Below, in pieces: positions 44,875 to 58,700 of a DNA stretch of 64,000 nt; the first letter of the stretch is position 1, and each line of letters starts with the position of its first letter. Made by a program: the position numbers and the translations under genes. The notes beneath the pieces were generated by a model. That model had not been told where the DNA came from. It did no database searches and worked only from the letters and a program-made list of their open reading frames with translations. The DNA is from Hippasteria phrygiana (lineage: Eukaryota > Echinodermata > Asteroidea > Valvatida > Goniasteridae): NCBI GenBank assembly GCA_037893225.1, contig JAZGUH010000762.1, positions 62,001 to 126,000 on the forward strand. Direction: 5' to 3'.

Positions 44875-47800
44875 ACGCCGCCCTGGGCGCGTTGGTTATG
44901 TTGAAATGCCAATTGGAGAGAAAAAAATTCGAAACATTTTTTTCACCGATGTGCTCGAAACTGGACGTGGAGTGTTCAAAAAATTCGAAACATTGTTTTC
45001 AGCGATGTGCTCGAAAACTAGCCCTGGGGTATTCAGAACACTCCATACGCCGCCCTGGGCGCGTTGGTTATGTTGAAATGCCAATTGGAGAGAAAAAAAT
45101 TCGAAACATTTTTGTCAGCGATGTGCTCGAAACTGGCCCTGGGGTGTTCAGAACACTCCATACGCCGAGCTAGGCGCGTTGGTTTTGTTGAAATGGCAAT
45201 TGGAGAGAAAAAAATTTGGAACTTTTTTTCAGCGATGTGCTCGAAACTGGCCCTGGGGTATTCAGAACACTCGATACGCCGCCCTGGGCGCGTTGGTTAT
45301 GTTGAAATGCCAATTGGAGAGAAACAAATTCGAAACATTTTTTTCAGCGATGTGCTCGAAACTGGACGTGGAGTGTTCAAAAAATTCGGAATTTTTTTTC
45401 AGCGATGTGCTCGAAACTGGCCCTGGGGTATTCAGAACACTCGATACGCCGCCCTGGGCGCGTTGGTTATGTTGAAATGCCAATTGGAGAGAAAAAAATT
45501 CGAAACATTTTTTTCAGCGATGTGCTCGAAACTGGACGTGGAGTGTTCAAAAAATTCGAAACATTTTTTTCAGCGATGTGCTCGAAACTGGCCCTGGGGT
45601 ATTCAGAACACTCTATACGCCGCCCTGGGCGCGTTGGTTATGTTGAAATGCCAATTGGAGAGAAAAAAATTCGAAACATTTTTTTCAGCGATGTGCTCGA
45701 AACTGGACGTGGAGTGTTCAAAAAATTCGAAACATTTTTTTCAGCGATGTGCTCGAAACTGGCCCTGGGGTGTTCAGAACACTCCATACGCCGCCCTGGG
45801 CGCGTTGGTTATGTTGAAATGCCAATTGGAGAGAAAAAAATTCGAAACATTTTTGTCAGCGATGTGCTCGAAACTGGACGTGGAGTGTTCAGAACACTCC
45901 ATACGCCGAGCTAGGCGCGTTGGTTTTGTTGAAATGGCAATTGGAGAGAAAAAAATTCGGAACTTTTTTTCAGCGATGTGCTCGAAACTGGCCCTGGGGT
46001 ATTCAGAACACTCCATACGCCGCCCTGGGCGCGTTGGTTATGTTGAAATGCCAATTGGAGAGAAAAAAATTCGAAACATTTTTTTCAGCGATGTGCTCGA
46101 AACTGGCCCTGGGGTGTTCAGAACACTCCATACGCCGAGCTAGGCGCGTTGGTTTTGTTGAAATGGCAATTGGAGAGAAAAAAATTCGGAACTTTTTTTC
46201 AGCGATGTGCTCGAAACTGGCCCTGGGGTATTCAGAACACTCCATACGCCGCCCTGGGCGCGTTGGTTATGTTGAAATGCCAATTGGAGAGAAAAAAATT
46301 CGAAACATTTTTTTCAGCGATGTGCTCGAAACTGGCCCTGGGGTGTTCAGAACACTCCATACGCCGAGCTAGGCGCGTTGGTTTTGTTGAAATGCCAATT
46401 GGAGAGAAAATAAATTTAGAACTTTTTTCAGCGATGTGCTCGAAACTGGCACTGGGGTATTCAGAACACTCGATACGCCGCCCTGGGCGCGTTGGTTATG
46501 TTGAACTGCCAATTGGAGAGAAAAAAATTCGAAACATTTTTTTCAGCGATGTGCTCGAAACTTGGACGTGGAGTGTTCAAAAAATTCGGAATTTTTTTTC
46601 AGCGATGTGCTCGAAACTGGCCCTGGGGTATTCAGAACACTCGATACGCCGCCCTGGGCGCGTTGGTTATGTTGAAATGCCAATTGGAGAGAAACAAATT
46701 CGAAACATTTTTTTCAGCGATGTGCTCGAAACTGGACGTGGAGTTTTCAAAAAATTCGAAACATTTTTTTCAGCGATGTGCTCGAAACTGGCCCTGGGGT
46801 ATTCAGAACACTCTATACGCCGCCCTGGGCGCGTTGGTTATGTTGAAATGCCAATTGGAGAGAAACAAATTCGAAACATTTTTTTCAGCGATGTGCTCGA
46901 AACTGGACGTGGAGTGTTCAAAAAATTCGAAACATTTTTTTCAGCGATGTGCTCGAAACTAGCCCTGGGGTATTCAGAACACTCCATACGCCGAGCTAGG
47001 CGCGTTGGTTTTGTTAAAATGCCAATTGGAGAGAAAAAAATTCGAAATATTTTTTTCAGCGATGTGTTCGAAACTGGACGTGGAGTGTTCAAAAAATTCG
47101 AAACATTTTTTTCAGCGATGTGCTCGAAACTGGCCCTGGGGTGTTCAGAACACTCCATACGCCGAGCTAGGCGCGTTGGTTTTGTTGAAATGCCAATTCG
47201 AGAGAAAATAAATTTAGAACTTTTTTTCAGCGATGTGCTCGAAACTGGCCCTGGGGTATTCAGAACACTCGATACGCCGCCCTGGGCGCGTTGGTTATGT
47301 TGAAATGCCAATTGGAGAGAAAAAAATTCGAAACATTTTTTTCACCGATGTGCTCGAAACTGGACGTGGAGTGTTCAAAAAATTCGAAACATTGTTTTCA
47401 GCGATGTGCTCGAAAACTAGCCCTGGGGTATTCAGAACACTCCATACGCCGCCCTGGGCGCGTTGGTTATGTTGAAATGCCAATTGGAGAGAAAAAAATT
47501 CGAAACATTTTTGTCAGCGATGTGCTCGAAACTGGCCCTGGGGTGTGCAGAACACTCCATACGCCGAGCTAGGCGCGTTGGTTTTGTTGAAATGGCAATT
47601 GGAGAGAAAAAAATTTGGAACTTTTTTTCAGCGATGTGCTCGAAACTGGCCCTGGGGTATTCAGAACACTCGATACGCCGCCCTGGGCGCGTTGGTTATG
47701 TTGAAATGCCAATTGGAGAGAAACAAATTCGAAACATTTTTTTCAGCGATGTGCTCGAAACTGGACGTGGAGTGTTAAAAAAATTCGAAACATTTTTTTC

Positions 47801-49211
47801 AGCGATGTGCTCGAAACTGGCCCTGGGGTATTCAGAACACTCTATACGCCGCCCTGGGCGCGTTGGTTATGTTGAAATGCCAATTGGAGAGAAAAAAATT
47901 CGAAACATTTTTTTCAGCGATGTGCTCGAAACTGGACGTGGAGTGTTCAAAAAATTCGAAACATTTTTTTCAGCGATGTGCTCGAAACTGGCCCTGGGGT
48001 GTTCAGAACACTCCATACGCCGCCCTGGGCGCGTTGGTTATGTTGAAATGCCAATTGGAGAGACAAAAATTCGAAACATTTTTGTCAGCGATGTGCTCGA
48101 AACTGGCCCTGGGGTGTTCAGAACACTCCATACGCCGAGCTAGGCGCGTTGGTTTTGTTGAAATGCCAATTGGAGAGAAAATAAATTTAGAACTTTTTTT
48201 CAGCGATGTGCTCGAAACTGGCCCTGGGGTATTCAGAACACTCGAAACGCCGCCCTGGGCGCGTTGGTTATGTTGAAATGCCAATTGGAGAGAAAAAAAT
48301 TCGAAACATTTTTTTCACCGATGTGCTCGAAACTGGACGTGGAGTGTTCAAAAAATTCGGAATTTTTTTTCAGCGATGTGCTCGAAAACTAGCCCTGGGG
48401 TATTCAGAACACTCCATACGCCGCCCTGGGCGCGTTGGTTATGTTGAAATGCCAATTGGAGAGAAAAAAATTCGAAACATTTTTGTCAGCGATGTGCTCG
48501 AAACTGGCCCTGGGGTGTTCAGACCACTCCATACGCCGAGCTAGGCGCGTTGGTTTTGTTGAAATGGCAATTGGAGAGAAAAAAATTTGGAACTTTTTTT
48601 CAGCGATGTGCTCGAAACTGGCCCTGGGGTATTCAGAACACTCGATACGCCGCCCTGGGCGCGTTGGTTATGTTGAAATGCCAATTGGAGAGAAAAAAAT
48701 TCGAAACATTTTTTTCAGCGATGTGCTCGAAACTGGACGTGGAGTGTTCAAAAAATTCGAAACATTTTTTTCAGCGATGTGCTCGAAACTGGCCCTGGGG
48801 TGTTCAGAACACTCCATACGCCGCCCTGGGCGCGTTGGTTATGTTGAAATGCCAATTGGAGAGAAAAAAATTCGAAACATTTTTGTCAGCGATGTGCTCG
48901 AAACTGGACGTGGAGTGTTCAGAACACTCCATACGCCGAGCTAGGCGCGTTGGTTTTGTTGAAATGGCAATTGGAGAGAAAAAAATTCGGAACTTTTTTT
49001 CAGCGATGTGCTCGAAACTGGCCCTGGGGTATTCAGAACACTCCATACGCCGAGCTAGGCGCGTTGGTTTTGTTAAAATGCCAATTGGAGAGAAAATAAA
49101 TTTAGAACTTTTTTTCAGCGATGTGCTCGAAACTGGCACTGGGGTATTCAGAACACTCGATACGCCGCCCTGGGCGCGTTGGTTATGTTGAACTGCCAAT
49201 TGGAGAGAAAA
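42927..49211 (+). repeat. 6,285-bp super-HOR of domain 2, copy 1
   Basis: Bases 42927-49380 match 49212-55665 at offset 6,285 over 6,454 bp. Differences found are T/G at 45148/51433, C/A at 45325/51610, and C/A at 48524/54809 (AGACCACTCC against AGAACACTCC). The limits are C at 42926 against A at 49211, and A at 49381 against C at 55666. The block contains the 2,399-bp HOR. Confidence 0.87.
44875..47273 (+). repeat. 2,399-bp HOR of domain 2, copy 2
   Basis: Second tandem copy of the 2,399-bp HOR. Identity continues into a partial third copy to 47776 and stops where 45378 is C and 47777 is A (GTGTTC/GTGTTA). It carries the domain-2 variants GATGTGTTCG and AATTCGAGAG. Confidence 0.87.
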
Positions 49212-52200
49212 AAATTCGAAACATTTTTTTCAGCGATGTGCTCGAAACTGGACGTGGAGTGTTCAAAAAATTCGGAATTTTTTTTCAGCGATGTGCTCGA
49301 AACTGGCCCTGGGGTATTCAGAACACTCGATACGCCGCCCTGGGCGCGTTGGTTATGTTGAAATGCCAATTGGAGAGAAAAAAATTCGAAACATTTTTTT
49401 CAGCGATGTGCTCGAAACTGGACGTGGAGTGTTCAAAAAATTCGAAACATTTTTTTCAGCGATGTGCTCGAAACTGGCCCTGGGGTATTCAGAACACTCT
49501 ATACGCCGCCCTGGGCGCGTTGGTTATGTTGAAATGCCAATTGGAGAGAAAAAAATTCGAAACATTTTTTTCAGCGATGTGCTCGAAACTGGACGTGGAG
49601 TGTTCAAAAAATTCGAAACATTTTTTTCAGCGATGTGCTCGAAACTGGCCCTGGGGTGTTCAGAACACTCCATACGCCGCCCTGGGCGCGTTGGTTATGT
49701 TGAAATGCCAATTGGAGAGAAAAAAATTCGAAACATTTTTGTCAGCGATGTGCTCGAAACTGGACGTGGAGTGTTCAGAACACTCCATACGCCGAGCTAG
49801 GCGCGTTGGTTTTGTTGAAATGGCAATTGGAGAGAAAAAAATTCGGAACTTTTTTTCAGCGATGTGCTCGAAACTGGCCCTGGGGTATTCAGAACACTCC
49901 ATACGCCGCCCTGGGCGCGTTGGTTATGTTGAAATGCCAATTGGAGAGAAAAAAATTCGAAACATTTTTTTCAGCGATGTGCTCGAAACTGGCCCTGGGG
50001 TGTTCAGAACACTCCATACGCCGAGCTAGGCGCGTTGGTTTTGTTGAAATGGCAATTGGAGAGAAAAAAATTCGGAACTTTTTTTCAGCGATGTGCTCGA
50101 AACTGGCCCTGGGGTATTCAGAACACTCCATACGCCGCCCTGGGCGCGTTGGTTATGTTGAAATGCCAATTGGAGAGAAAAAAATTCGAAACATTTTTTT
50201 CAGCGATGTGCTCGAAACTGGCCCTGGGGTGTTCAGAACACTCCATACGCCGAGCTAGGCGCGTTGGTTTTGTTGAAATGCCAATTGGAGAGAAAATAAA
50301 TTTAGAACTTTTTTCAGCGATGTGCTCGAAACTGGCACTGGGGTATTCAGAACACTCGATACGCCGCCCTGGGCGCGTTGGTTATGTTGAACTGCCAATT
50401 GGAGAGAAAAAAATTCGAAACATTTTTTTCAGCGATGTGCTCGAAACTTGGACGTGGAGTGTTCAAAAAATTCGGAATTTTTTTTCAGCGATGTGCTCGA
50501 AACTGGCCCTGGGGTATTCAGAACACTCGATACGCCGCCCTGGGCGCGTTGGTTATGTTGAAATGCCAATTGGAGAGAAACAAATTCGAAACATTTTTTT
50601 CAGCGATGTGCTCGAAACTGGACGTGGAGTTTTCAAAAAATTCGAAACATTTTTTTCAGCGATGTGCTCGAAACTGGCCCTGGGGTATTCAGAACACTCT
50701 ATACGCCGCCCTGGGCGCGTTGGTTATGTTGAAATGCCAATTGGAGAGAAACAAATTCGAAACATTTTTTTCAGCGATGTGCTCGAAACTGGACGTGGAG
50801 TGTTCAAAAAATTCGAAACATTTTTTTCAGCGATGTGCTCGAAACTAGCCCTGGGGTATTCAGAACACTCCATACGCCGAGCTAGGCGCGTTGGTTTTGT
50901 TAAAATGCCAATTGGAGAGAAAAAAATTCGAAATATTTTTTTCAGCGATGTGTTCGAAACTGGACGTGGAGTGTTCAAAAAATTCGAAACATTTTTTTCA
51001 GCGATGTGCTCGAAACTGGCCCTGGGGTGTTCAGAACACTCCATACGCCGAGCTAGGCGCGTTGGTTTTGTTGAAATGCCAATTCGAGAGAAAATAAATT
51101 TAGAACTTTTTTTCAGCGATGTGCTCGAAACTGGCCCTGGGGTATTCAGAACACTCGATACGCCGCCCTGGGCGCGTTGGTTATGTTGAAATGCCAATTG
51201 GAGAGAAAAAAATTCGAAACATTTTTTTCACCGATGTGCTCGAAACTGGACGTGGAGTGTTCAAAAAATTCGAAACATTGTTTTCAGCGATGTGCTCGAA
51301 AACTAGCCCTGGGGTATTCAGAACACTCCATACGCCGCCCTGGGCGCGTTGGTTATGTTGAAATGCCAATTGGAGAGAAAAAAATTCGAAACATTTTTGT
51401 CAGCGATGTGCTCGAAACTGGCCCTGGGGTGTGCAGAACACTCCATACGCCGAGCTAGGCGCGTTGGTTTTGTTGAAATGGCAATTGGAGAGAAAAAAAT
51501 TTGGAACTTTTTTTCAGCGATGTGCTCGAAACTGGCCCTGGGGTATTCAGAACACTCGATACGCCGCCCTGGGCGCGTTGGTTATGTTGAAATGCCAATT
51601 GGAGAGAAAAAAATTCGAAACATTTTTTTCAGCGATGTGCTCGAAACTGGACGTGGAGTGTTCAAAAAATTCGGAATTTTTTTTCAGCGATGTGCTCGAA
51701 ACTGGCCCTGGGGTATTCAGAACACTCGATACGCCGCCCTGGGCGCGTTGGTTATGTTGAAATGCCAATTGGAGAGAAAAAAATTCGAAACATTTTTTTC
51801 AGCGATGTGCTCGAAACTGGACGTGGAGTGTTCAAAAAATTCGAAACATTTTTTTCAGCGATGTGCTCGAAACTGGCCCTGGGGTATTCAGAACACTCTA
51901 TACGCCGCCCTGGGCGCGTTGGTTATGTTGAAATGCCAATTGGAGAGAAAAAAATTCGAAACATTTTTTTCAGCGATGTGCTCGAAACTGGACGTGGAGT
52001 GTTCAAAAAATTCGAAACATTTTTTTCAGCGATGTGCTCGAAACTGGCCCTGGGGTGTTCAGAACACTCCATACGCCGCCCTGGGCGCGTTGGTTATGTT
52101 GAAATGCCAATTGGAGAGAAAAAAATTCGAAACATTTTTGTCAGCGATGTGCTCGAAACTGGACGTGGAGTGTTCAGAACACTCCATACGCCGAGCTAGG

Positions 52201-55200
52201 CGCGTTGGTTTTGTTGAAATGGCAATTGGAGAGAAAAAAATTCGGAACTTTTTTTCAGCGATGTGCTCGAAACTGGCCCTGGGGTATTCAGAACACTCCA
52301 TACGCCGCCCTGGGCGCGTTGGTTATGTTGAAATGCCAATTGGAGAGAAAAAAATTCGAAACATTTTTTTCAGCGATGTGCTCGAAACTGGCCCTGGGGT
52401 GTTCAGAACACTCCATACGCCGAGCTAGGCGCGTTGGTTTTGTTGAAATGGCAATTGGAGAGAAAAAAATTCGGAACTTTTTTTCAGCGATGTGCTCGAA
52501 ACTGGCCCTGGGGTATTCAGAACACTCCATACGCCGCCCTGGGCGCGTTGGTTATGTTGAAATGCCAATTGGAGAGAAAAAAATTCGAAACATTTTTTTC
52601 AGCGATGTGCTCGAAACTGGCCCTGGGGTGTTCAGAACACTCCATACGCCGAGCTAGGCGCGTTGGTTTTGTTGAAATGCCAATTGGAGAGAAAATAAAT
52701 TTAGAACTTTTTTCAGCGATGTGCTCGAAACTGGCACTGGGGTATTCAGAACACTCGATACGCCGCCCTGGGCGCGTTGGTTATGTTGAACTGCCAATTG
52801 GAGAGAAAAAAATTCGAAACATTTTTTTCAGCGATGTGCTCGAAACTTGGACGTGGAGTGTTCAAAAAATTCGGAATTTTTTTTCAGCGATGTGCTCGAA
52901 ACTGGCCCTGGGGTATTCAGAACACTCGATACGCCGCCCTGGGCGCGTTGGTTATGTTGAAATGCCAATTGGAGAGAAACAAATTCGAAACATTTTTTTC
53001 AGCGATGTGCTCGAAACTGGACGTGGAGTTTTCAAAAAATTCGAAACATTTTTTTCAGCGATGTGCTCGAAACTGGCCCTGGGGTATTCAGAACACTCTA
53101 TACGCCGCCCTGGGCGCGTTGGTTATGTTGAAATGCCAATTGGAGAGAAACAAATTCGAAACATTTTTTTCAGCGATGTGCTCGAAACTGGACGTGGAGT
53201 GTTCAAAAAATTCGAAACATTTTTTTCAGCGATGTGCTCGAAACTAGCCCTGGGGTATTCAGAACACTCCATACGCCGAGCTAGGCGCGTTGGTTTTGTT
53301 AAAATGCCAATTGGAGAGAAAAAAATTCGAAATATTTTTTTCAGCGATGTGTTCGAAACTGGACGTGGAGTGTTCAAAAAATTCGAAACATTTTTTTCAG
53401 CGATGTGCTCGAAACTGGCCCTGGGGTGTTCAGAACACTCCATACGCCGAGCTAGGCGCGTTGGTTTTGTTGAAATGCCAATTCGAGAGAAAATAAATTT
53501 AGAACTTTTTTTCAGCGATGTGCTCGAAACTGGCCCTGGGGTATTCAGAACACTCGATACGCCGCCCTGGGCGCGTTGGTTATGTTGAAATGCCAATTGG
53601 AGAGAAAAAAATTCGAAACATTTTTTTCACCGATGTGCTCGAAACTGGACGTGGAGTGTTCAAAAAATTCGAAACATTGTTTTCAGCGATGTGCTCGAAA
53701 ACTAGCCCTGGGGTATTCAGAACACTCCATACGCCGCCCTGGGCGCGTTGGTTATGTTGAAATGCCAATTGGAGAGAAAAAAATTCGAAACATTTTTGTC
53801 AGCGATGTGCTCGAAACTGGCCCTGGGGTGTGCAGAACACTCCATACGCCGAGCTAGGCGCGTTGGTTTTGTTGAAATGGCAATTGGAGAGAAAAAAATT
53901 TGGAACTTTTTTTCAGCGATGTGCTCGAAACTGGCCCTGGGGTATTCAGAACACTCGATACGCCGCCCTGGGCGCGTTGGTTATGTTGAAATGCCAATTG
54001 GAGAGAAACAAATTCGAAACATTTTTTTCAGCGATGTGCTCGAAACTGGACGTGGAGTGTTAAAAAAATTCGAAACATTTTTTTCAGCGATGTGCTCGAA
54101 ACTGGCCCTGGGGTATTCAGAACACTCTATACGCCGCCCTGGGCGCGTTGGTTATGTTGAAATGCCAATTGGAGAGAAAAAAATTCGAAACATTTTTTTC
54201 AGCGATGTGCTCGAAACTGGACGTGGAGTGTTCAAAAAATTCGAAACATTTTTTTCAGCGATGTGCTCGAAACTGGCCCTGGGGTGTTCAGAACACTCCA
54301 TACGCCGCCCTGGGCGCGTTGGTTATGTTGAAATGCCAATTGGAGAGACAAAAATTCGAAACATTTTTGTCAGCGATGTGCTCGAAACTGGCCCTGGGGT
54401 GTTCAGAACACTCCATACGCCGAGCTAGGCGCGTTGGTTTTGTTGAAATGCCAATTGGAGAGAAAATAAATTTAGAACTTTTTTTCAGCGATGTGCTCGA
54501 AACTGGCCCTGGGGTATTCAGAACACTCGAAACGCCGCCCTGGGCGCGTTGGTTATGTTGAAATGCCAATTGGAGAGAAAAAAATTCGAAACATTTTTTT
54601 CACCGATGTGCTCGAAACTGGACGTGGAGTGTTCAAAAAATTCGGAATTTTTTTTCAGCGATGTGCTCGAAAACTAGCCCTGGGGTATTCAGAACACTCC
54701 ATACGCCGCCCTGGGCGCGTTGGTTATGTTGAAATGCCAATTGGAGAGAAAAAAATTCGAAACATTTTTGTCAGCGATGTGCTCGAAACTGGCCCTGGGG
54801 TGTTCAGAACACTCCATACGCCGAGCTAGGCGCGTTGGTTTTGTTGAAATGGCAATTGGAGAGAAAAAAATTTGGAACTTTTTTTCAGCGATGTGCTCGA
54901 AACTGGCCCTGGGGTATTCAGAACACTCGATACGCCGCCCTGGGCGCGTTGGTTATGTTGAAATGCCAATTGGAGAGAAAAAAATTCGAAACATTTTTTT
55001 CAGCGATGTGCTCGAAACTGGACGTGGAGTGTTCAAAAAATTCGAAACATTTTTTTCAGCGATGTGCTCGAAACTGGCCCTGGGGTGTTCAGAACACTCC
55101 ATACGCCGCCCTGGGCGCGTTGGTTATGTTGAAATGCCAATTGGAGAGAAAAAAATTCGAAACATTTTTGTCAGCGATGTGCTCGAAACTGGACGTGGAG

Positions 55201-55665
55201 TGTTCAGAACACTCCATACGCCGAGCTAGGCGCGTTGGTTTTGTTGAAATGGCAATTGGAGAGAAAAAAATTCGGAACTTTTTTTCAGCGATGTGCTCGA
55301 AACTGGCCCTGGGGTATTCAGAACACTCCATACGCCGAGCTAGGCGCGTTGGTTTTGTTAAAATGCCAATTGGAGAGAAAATAAATTTAGAACTTTTTTT
55401 CAGCGATGTGCTCGAAACTGGCACTGGGGTATTCAGAACACTCGATACGCCGCCCTGGGCGCGTTGGTTATGTTGAACTGCCAATTGGAGAGAAAAAAAT
55501 TCGAAACATTTTTTTCAGCGATGTGCTCGAAACTGGACGTGGAGTGTTCAAAAAATTCGGAATTTTTTTTCAGCGATGTGCTCGAAACTGGCCCTGGGGT
55601 ATTCAGAACACTCGATACGCCGCCCTGGGCGCGTTGGTTATGTTGAAATGCCAATTGGAGAGAAA
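49212..55665 (+). repeat. 6,285-bp super-HOR of domain 2, copy 2
   Basis: Second copy. Within it, 49194-51609 matches 51593-54008 at offset 2,399 with no difference found over 2,416 bp. In this copy two adjacent 2,399-bp HORs are more alike than either is to its counterpart in copy 1, as local gene conversion or a later duplication would leave them. Confidence 0.85.
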
Positions 55666-56399
55666 CAAATTCGAAACATTTTTTTCAGCGATGTGCTCGA
55701 AACTGGACGTGGAGTTTTCAAAAAATTCGAAACATTTTTTTCAGCGATGTGCTCGAAACTGGCCCTGGGGTATTCAGAACACTCTATACGCCGCCCTGGG
55801 CGCGTTGGTTATGTTGAAATGCCAATTGGAGAGAAAAAAATTCGAAACATTTTTGTCAGCGATGTGCTCGAAACTGGACGTGGAGTGTTCAGAACACTCC
55901 ATACGCCGAGCTAGGCGCGTTGGTTTTGTTGAAATGGCAATTGGAGAGAAAAAAATTCGGAACTTTTTTTCAGCGATGTGCTCGAAACTGGCCCTGGGGT
56001 ATTCAGAACACTCCATGCGCCGAGCTAGGCGCGTTGGTTTTGTTAAAATGCCAATTGGAGAGAAAAAAATTCGAAATATTTTTTTCAGCGATGTGCTCGA
56101 AACTGGACGTGGAGTGTTCAAAAAATTCAAAACATTTTTTTCAGCGATGTGCTCGAAACTGGCCCTGGGGTGTTCAGAACACTCCATACGCCGAGCTAGG
56201 CGCGTTGGTTTTGTTGAAATGCCAATTGGAGAGAAAATAAATTTAGAACTTTTTTTCAGCGATGTGCTCGAAACTGGCCCTGGGGTATTCAGAACACTCG
56301 AAACGCCGCCCTGGGCGCGTTGGTTATGTTGAAATGCCAATTGGAGAGAAAAAAATTCGAAACATTTTTTTCACCGATGTGCTCGAAACTGGACGTGGA
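55361..56399 (+). repeat. 1,039-bp block shared with the window's right end (offset 7,601)
   Basis: Bases 55361-56399 match 62962-64000. The left limit is A at 55360 against G at 62961. A private change, CCATGCGCC for CCATACGCC, is shared at 56017 and 63618, which supports common descent rather than chance. The identity may continue past the window. Confidence 0.85.
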
Positions 56400-58700
56400 G
56401 TGTTCAAAAAATTCGAAACATTGTTTTCAGCGATGTGCTCGAAAACTAGCCCTGGGGTATTCAGAACACTCCATACGCCGCCCTGGGCGCGTTGGTTATG
56501 TTGAAATGCCAATTGGAGAGAAAAAAATTCGAAACATTTTTGTCAGCGATGTGCTCGAAACTGGCCCTGGGGTGTTCAGAACACTCCATACGCCGAGCAA
56601 GGCGCGTTGGTTTTGTTGAAATGGCAATTGGAGAGAAAAAAATTTGGAACTTTTTTTCAGCGATGTGCTCGAAACTGGCCCTGGGGTATTCAGAACACTC
56701 GATACGCCGCCCTGGGCGCGTTGGTTATGTTGAAATGCCAATTGGAGAGAAACAAATTCGAAACATTTTTTTCAGCGATGTGCTCGAAACTGGACGTGGA
56801 GTGTTCAAAAAATTCGGAATTTTTTTTCAGCGATGTGCTCGAAACTGGCCCTGGGGTATTCAGAACACTCGATACGCCGCCCTGGGCGCGTTGGTTATGT
56901 TGAAATGCCAATTGGAGAGAAAAAAATTCGAAACATTTTTTTCAGCGATGTGCTCGAAACTGGACGTGGAGTGTTCAAAAAATTCGAAACATTTTTTTCA
57001 GCGATGTGCTCGAAACTGGCCCTGGGGTATTCAGAACACTCCATACGCCGCCCTGGGCGCGTTGGTTATGTTGAAATGCCAATTGGAGAGAAAAAAATTC
57101 GAAACATTTTTTTCAGCGATGTGCTCGAAACTGGACGTGGAGTGTTCAAAAAATTCGAAACATTTTTTTCAGCGATGTGCTCGAAACTGGCCCTGGGGTG
57201 TTCAGAACACTCCATACGCCGCCCTGGGCGCGTTGGTTATGTTGAAATGCCAATTGGAGAGAAAAAAATTCGAAACATTTTTGTCAGCGATGTGCTCGAA
57301 ACTGGACGTGGAGTGTTCAGAACACTCCATACGCCGAGCTAGGCGCGTTGGTTTTGTTGAAATGGCAATTGGAGAGAAAAAAATTCGGAACTTTTTTTCA
57401 GCGATGTGCTCGAAACTGGCCCTGGGGTATTCAGAACACTCCATACGCCGCCCTGGGCGCGTTGGTTATGTTGAAATGCCAATTGGAGAGAAAAAAATTC
57501 GAAACATTTTTTTCAGCGATGTGCTCGAAACTGGCCCTGGGGTGTTCAGAACACTCCATACGCCGAGCTAGGCGCGTTGGTTTTGTTGAAATGGCAATTG
57601 GAGAGAAAAAAATTCGGAACTTTTTTTCAGCGATGTGCTCGAAACTGGCCCTGGGGTATTCAGAACACTCCATACGCCGCCCTGGGCGCGTTGGTTATGT
57701 TGAAATGCCAATTGGAGAGAAAAAAATTCGAAACATTTTTTTCAGCGATGTGCTCGAAACTGGCCCTGGGGTGTTCAGAACACTCCATACGCCGAGCTAG
57801 GCGCGTTGGTTTTGTTGAAATGCCAATTGGAGAGAAAATAAATTTAGAACTTTTTTTCAGCGATGTGCTCGAAACTGGCACTGGGGTATTCAGAACACTC
57901 GATACGCCGCCCTGGGCGCGTTGGTTATGTTGAACTGCCAATTGGAGAGAAAAAAATTCGAAACATTTTTTTCAGCGATGTGCTCGAAACTTGGACGTGG
58001 AGTGTTCAAAAAATTCGGAATTTTTTTTCAGCGATGTGCTCGAAACTGGCCCTGGGGTATTCAGAACACTCGATACGCCGCCCTGGGCGCGTTGGTTATG
58101 TTGAAATGCCAATTGGAGAGAAACAAATTCGAAACATTTTTTTCAGCGATGTGCTCGAAACTGGACGTGGAGTTTTCAAAAAATTCGAAACATTTTTTTC
58201 AGCGATGTGCTCGAAACTGGCCCTGGGGTATTCAGAACACTCTATACGCCGCCCTGGGCGCGTTGGTTATGTTGAAATGCCAATTGGAGAGAAAAAAATT
58301 CGAAACATTTTTTTCAGCGATGTGCTCGAAACTGGACGTGGAGTGTTCAAAAAATTCGAAACATTTTTTTCAGCGATGTGCTCGAAACTAGCCCTGGGGT
58401 ATTCAGAACACTCCATACGCCGAGCTAGGCGCGTTGGTTTTGTTAAAATGCCAATTGGAGAGAAAAAAATTCGAAATATTTTTTTCAGCGATGTGTTCGA
58501 AACTGGACGTGGAGTGTTCAAAAAATTCGAAACATTTTTTTCAGCGATGTGCTCGAAACTGGCCCTGGGGTGTTCAGAACACTCCATACGCCGAGCTAGG
58601 CGCGTTGGTTTTGTTGAAATGCCAATTGGAGAGAAAATAAATTTAGAACTTTTTTTCAGCGATGTGCTCGAAACTGGCCCTGGGGTATTCAGAACACTCT

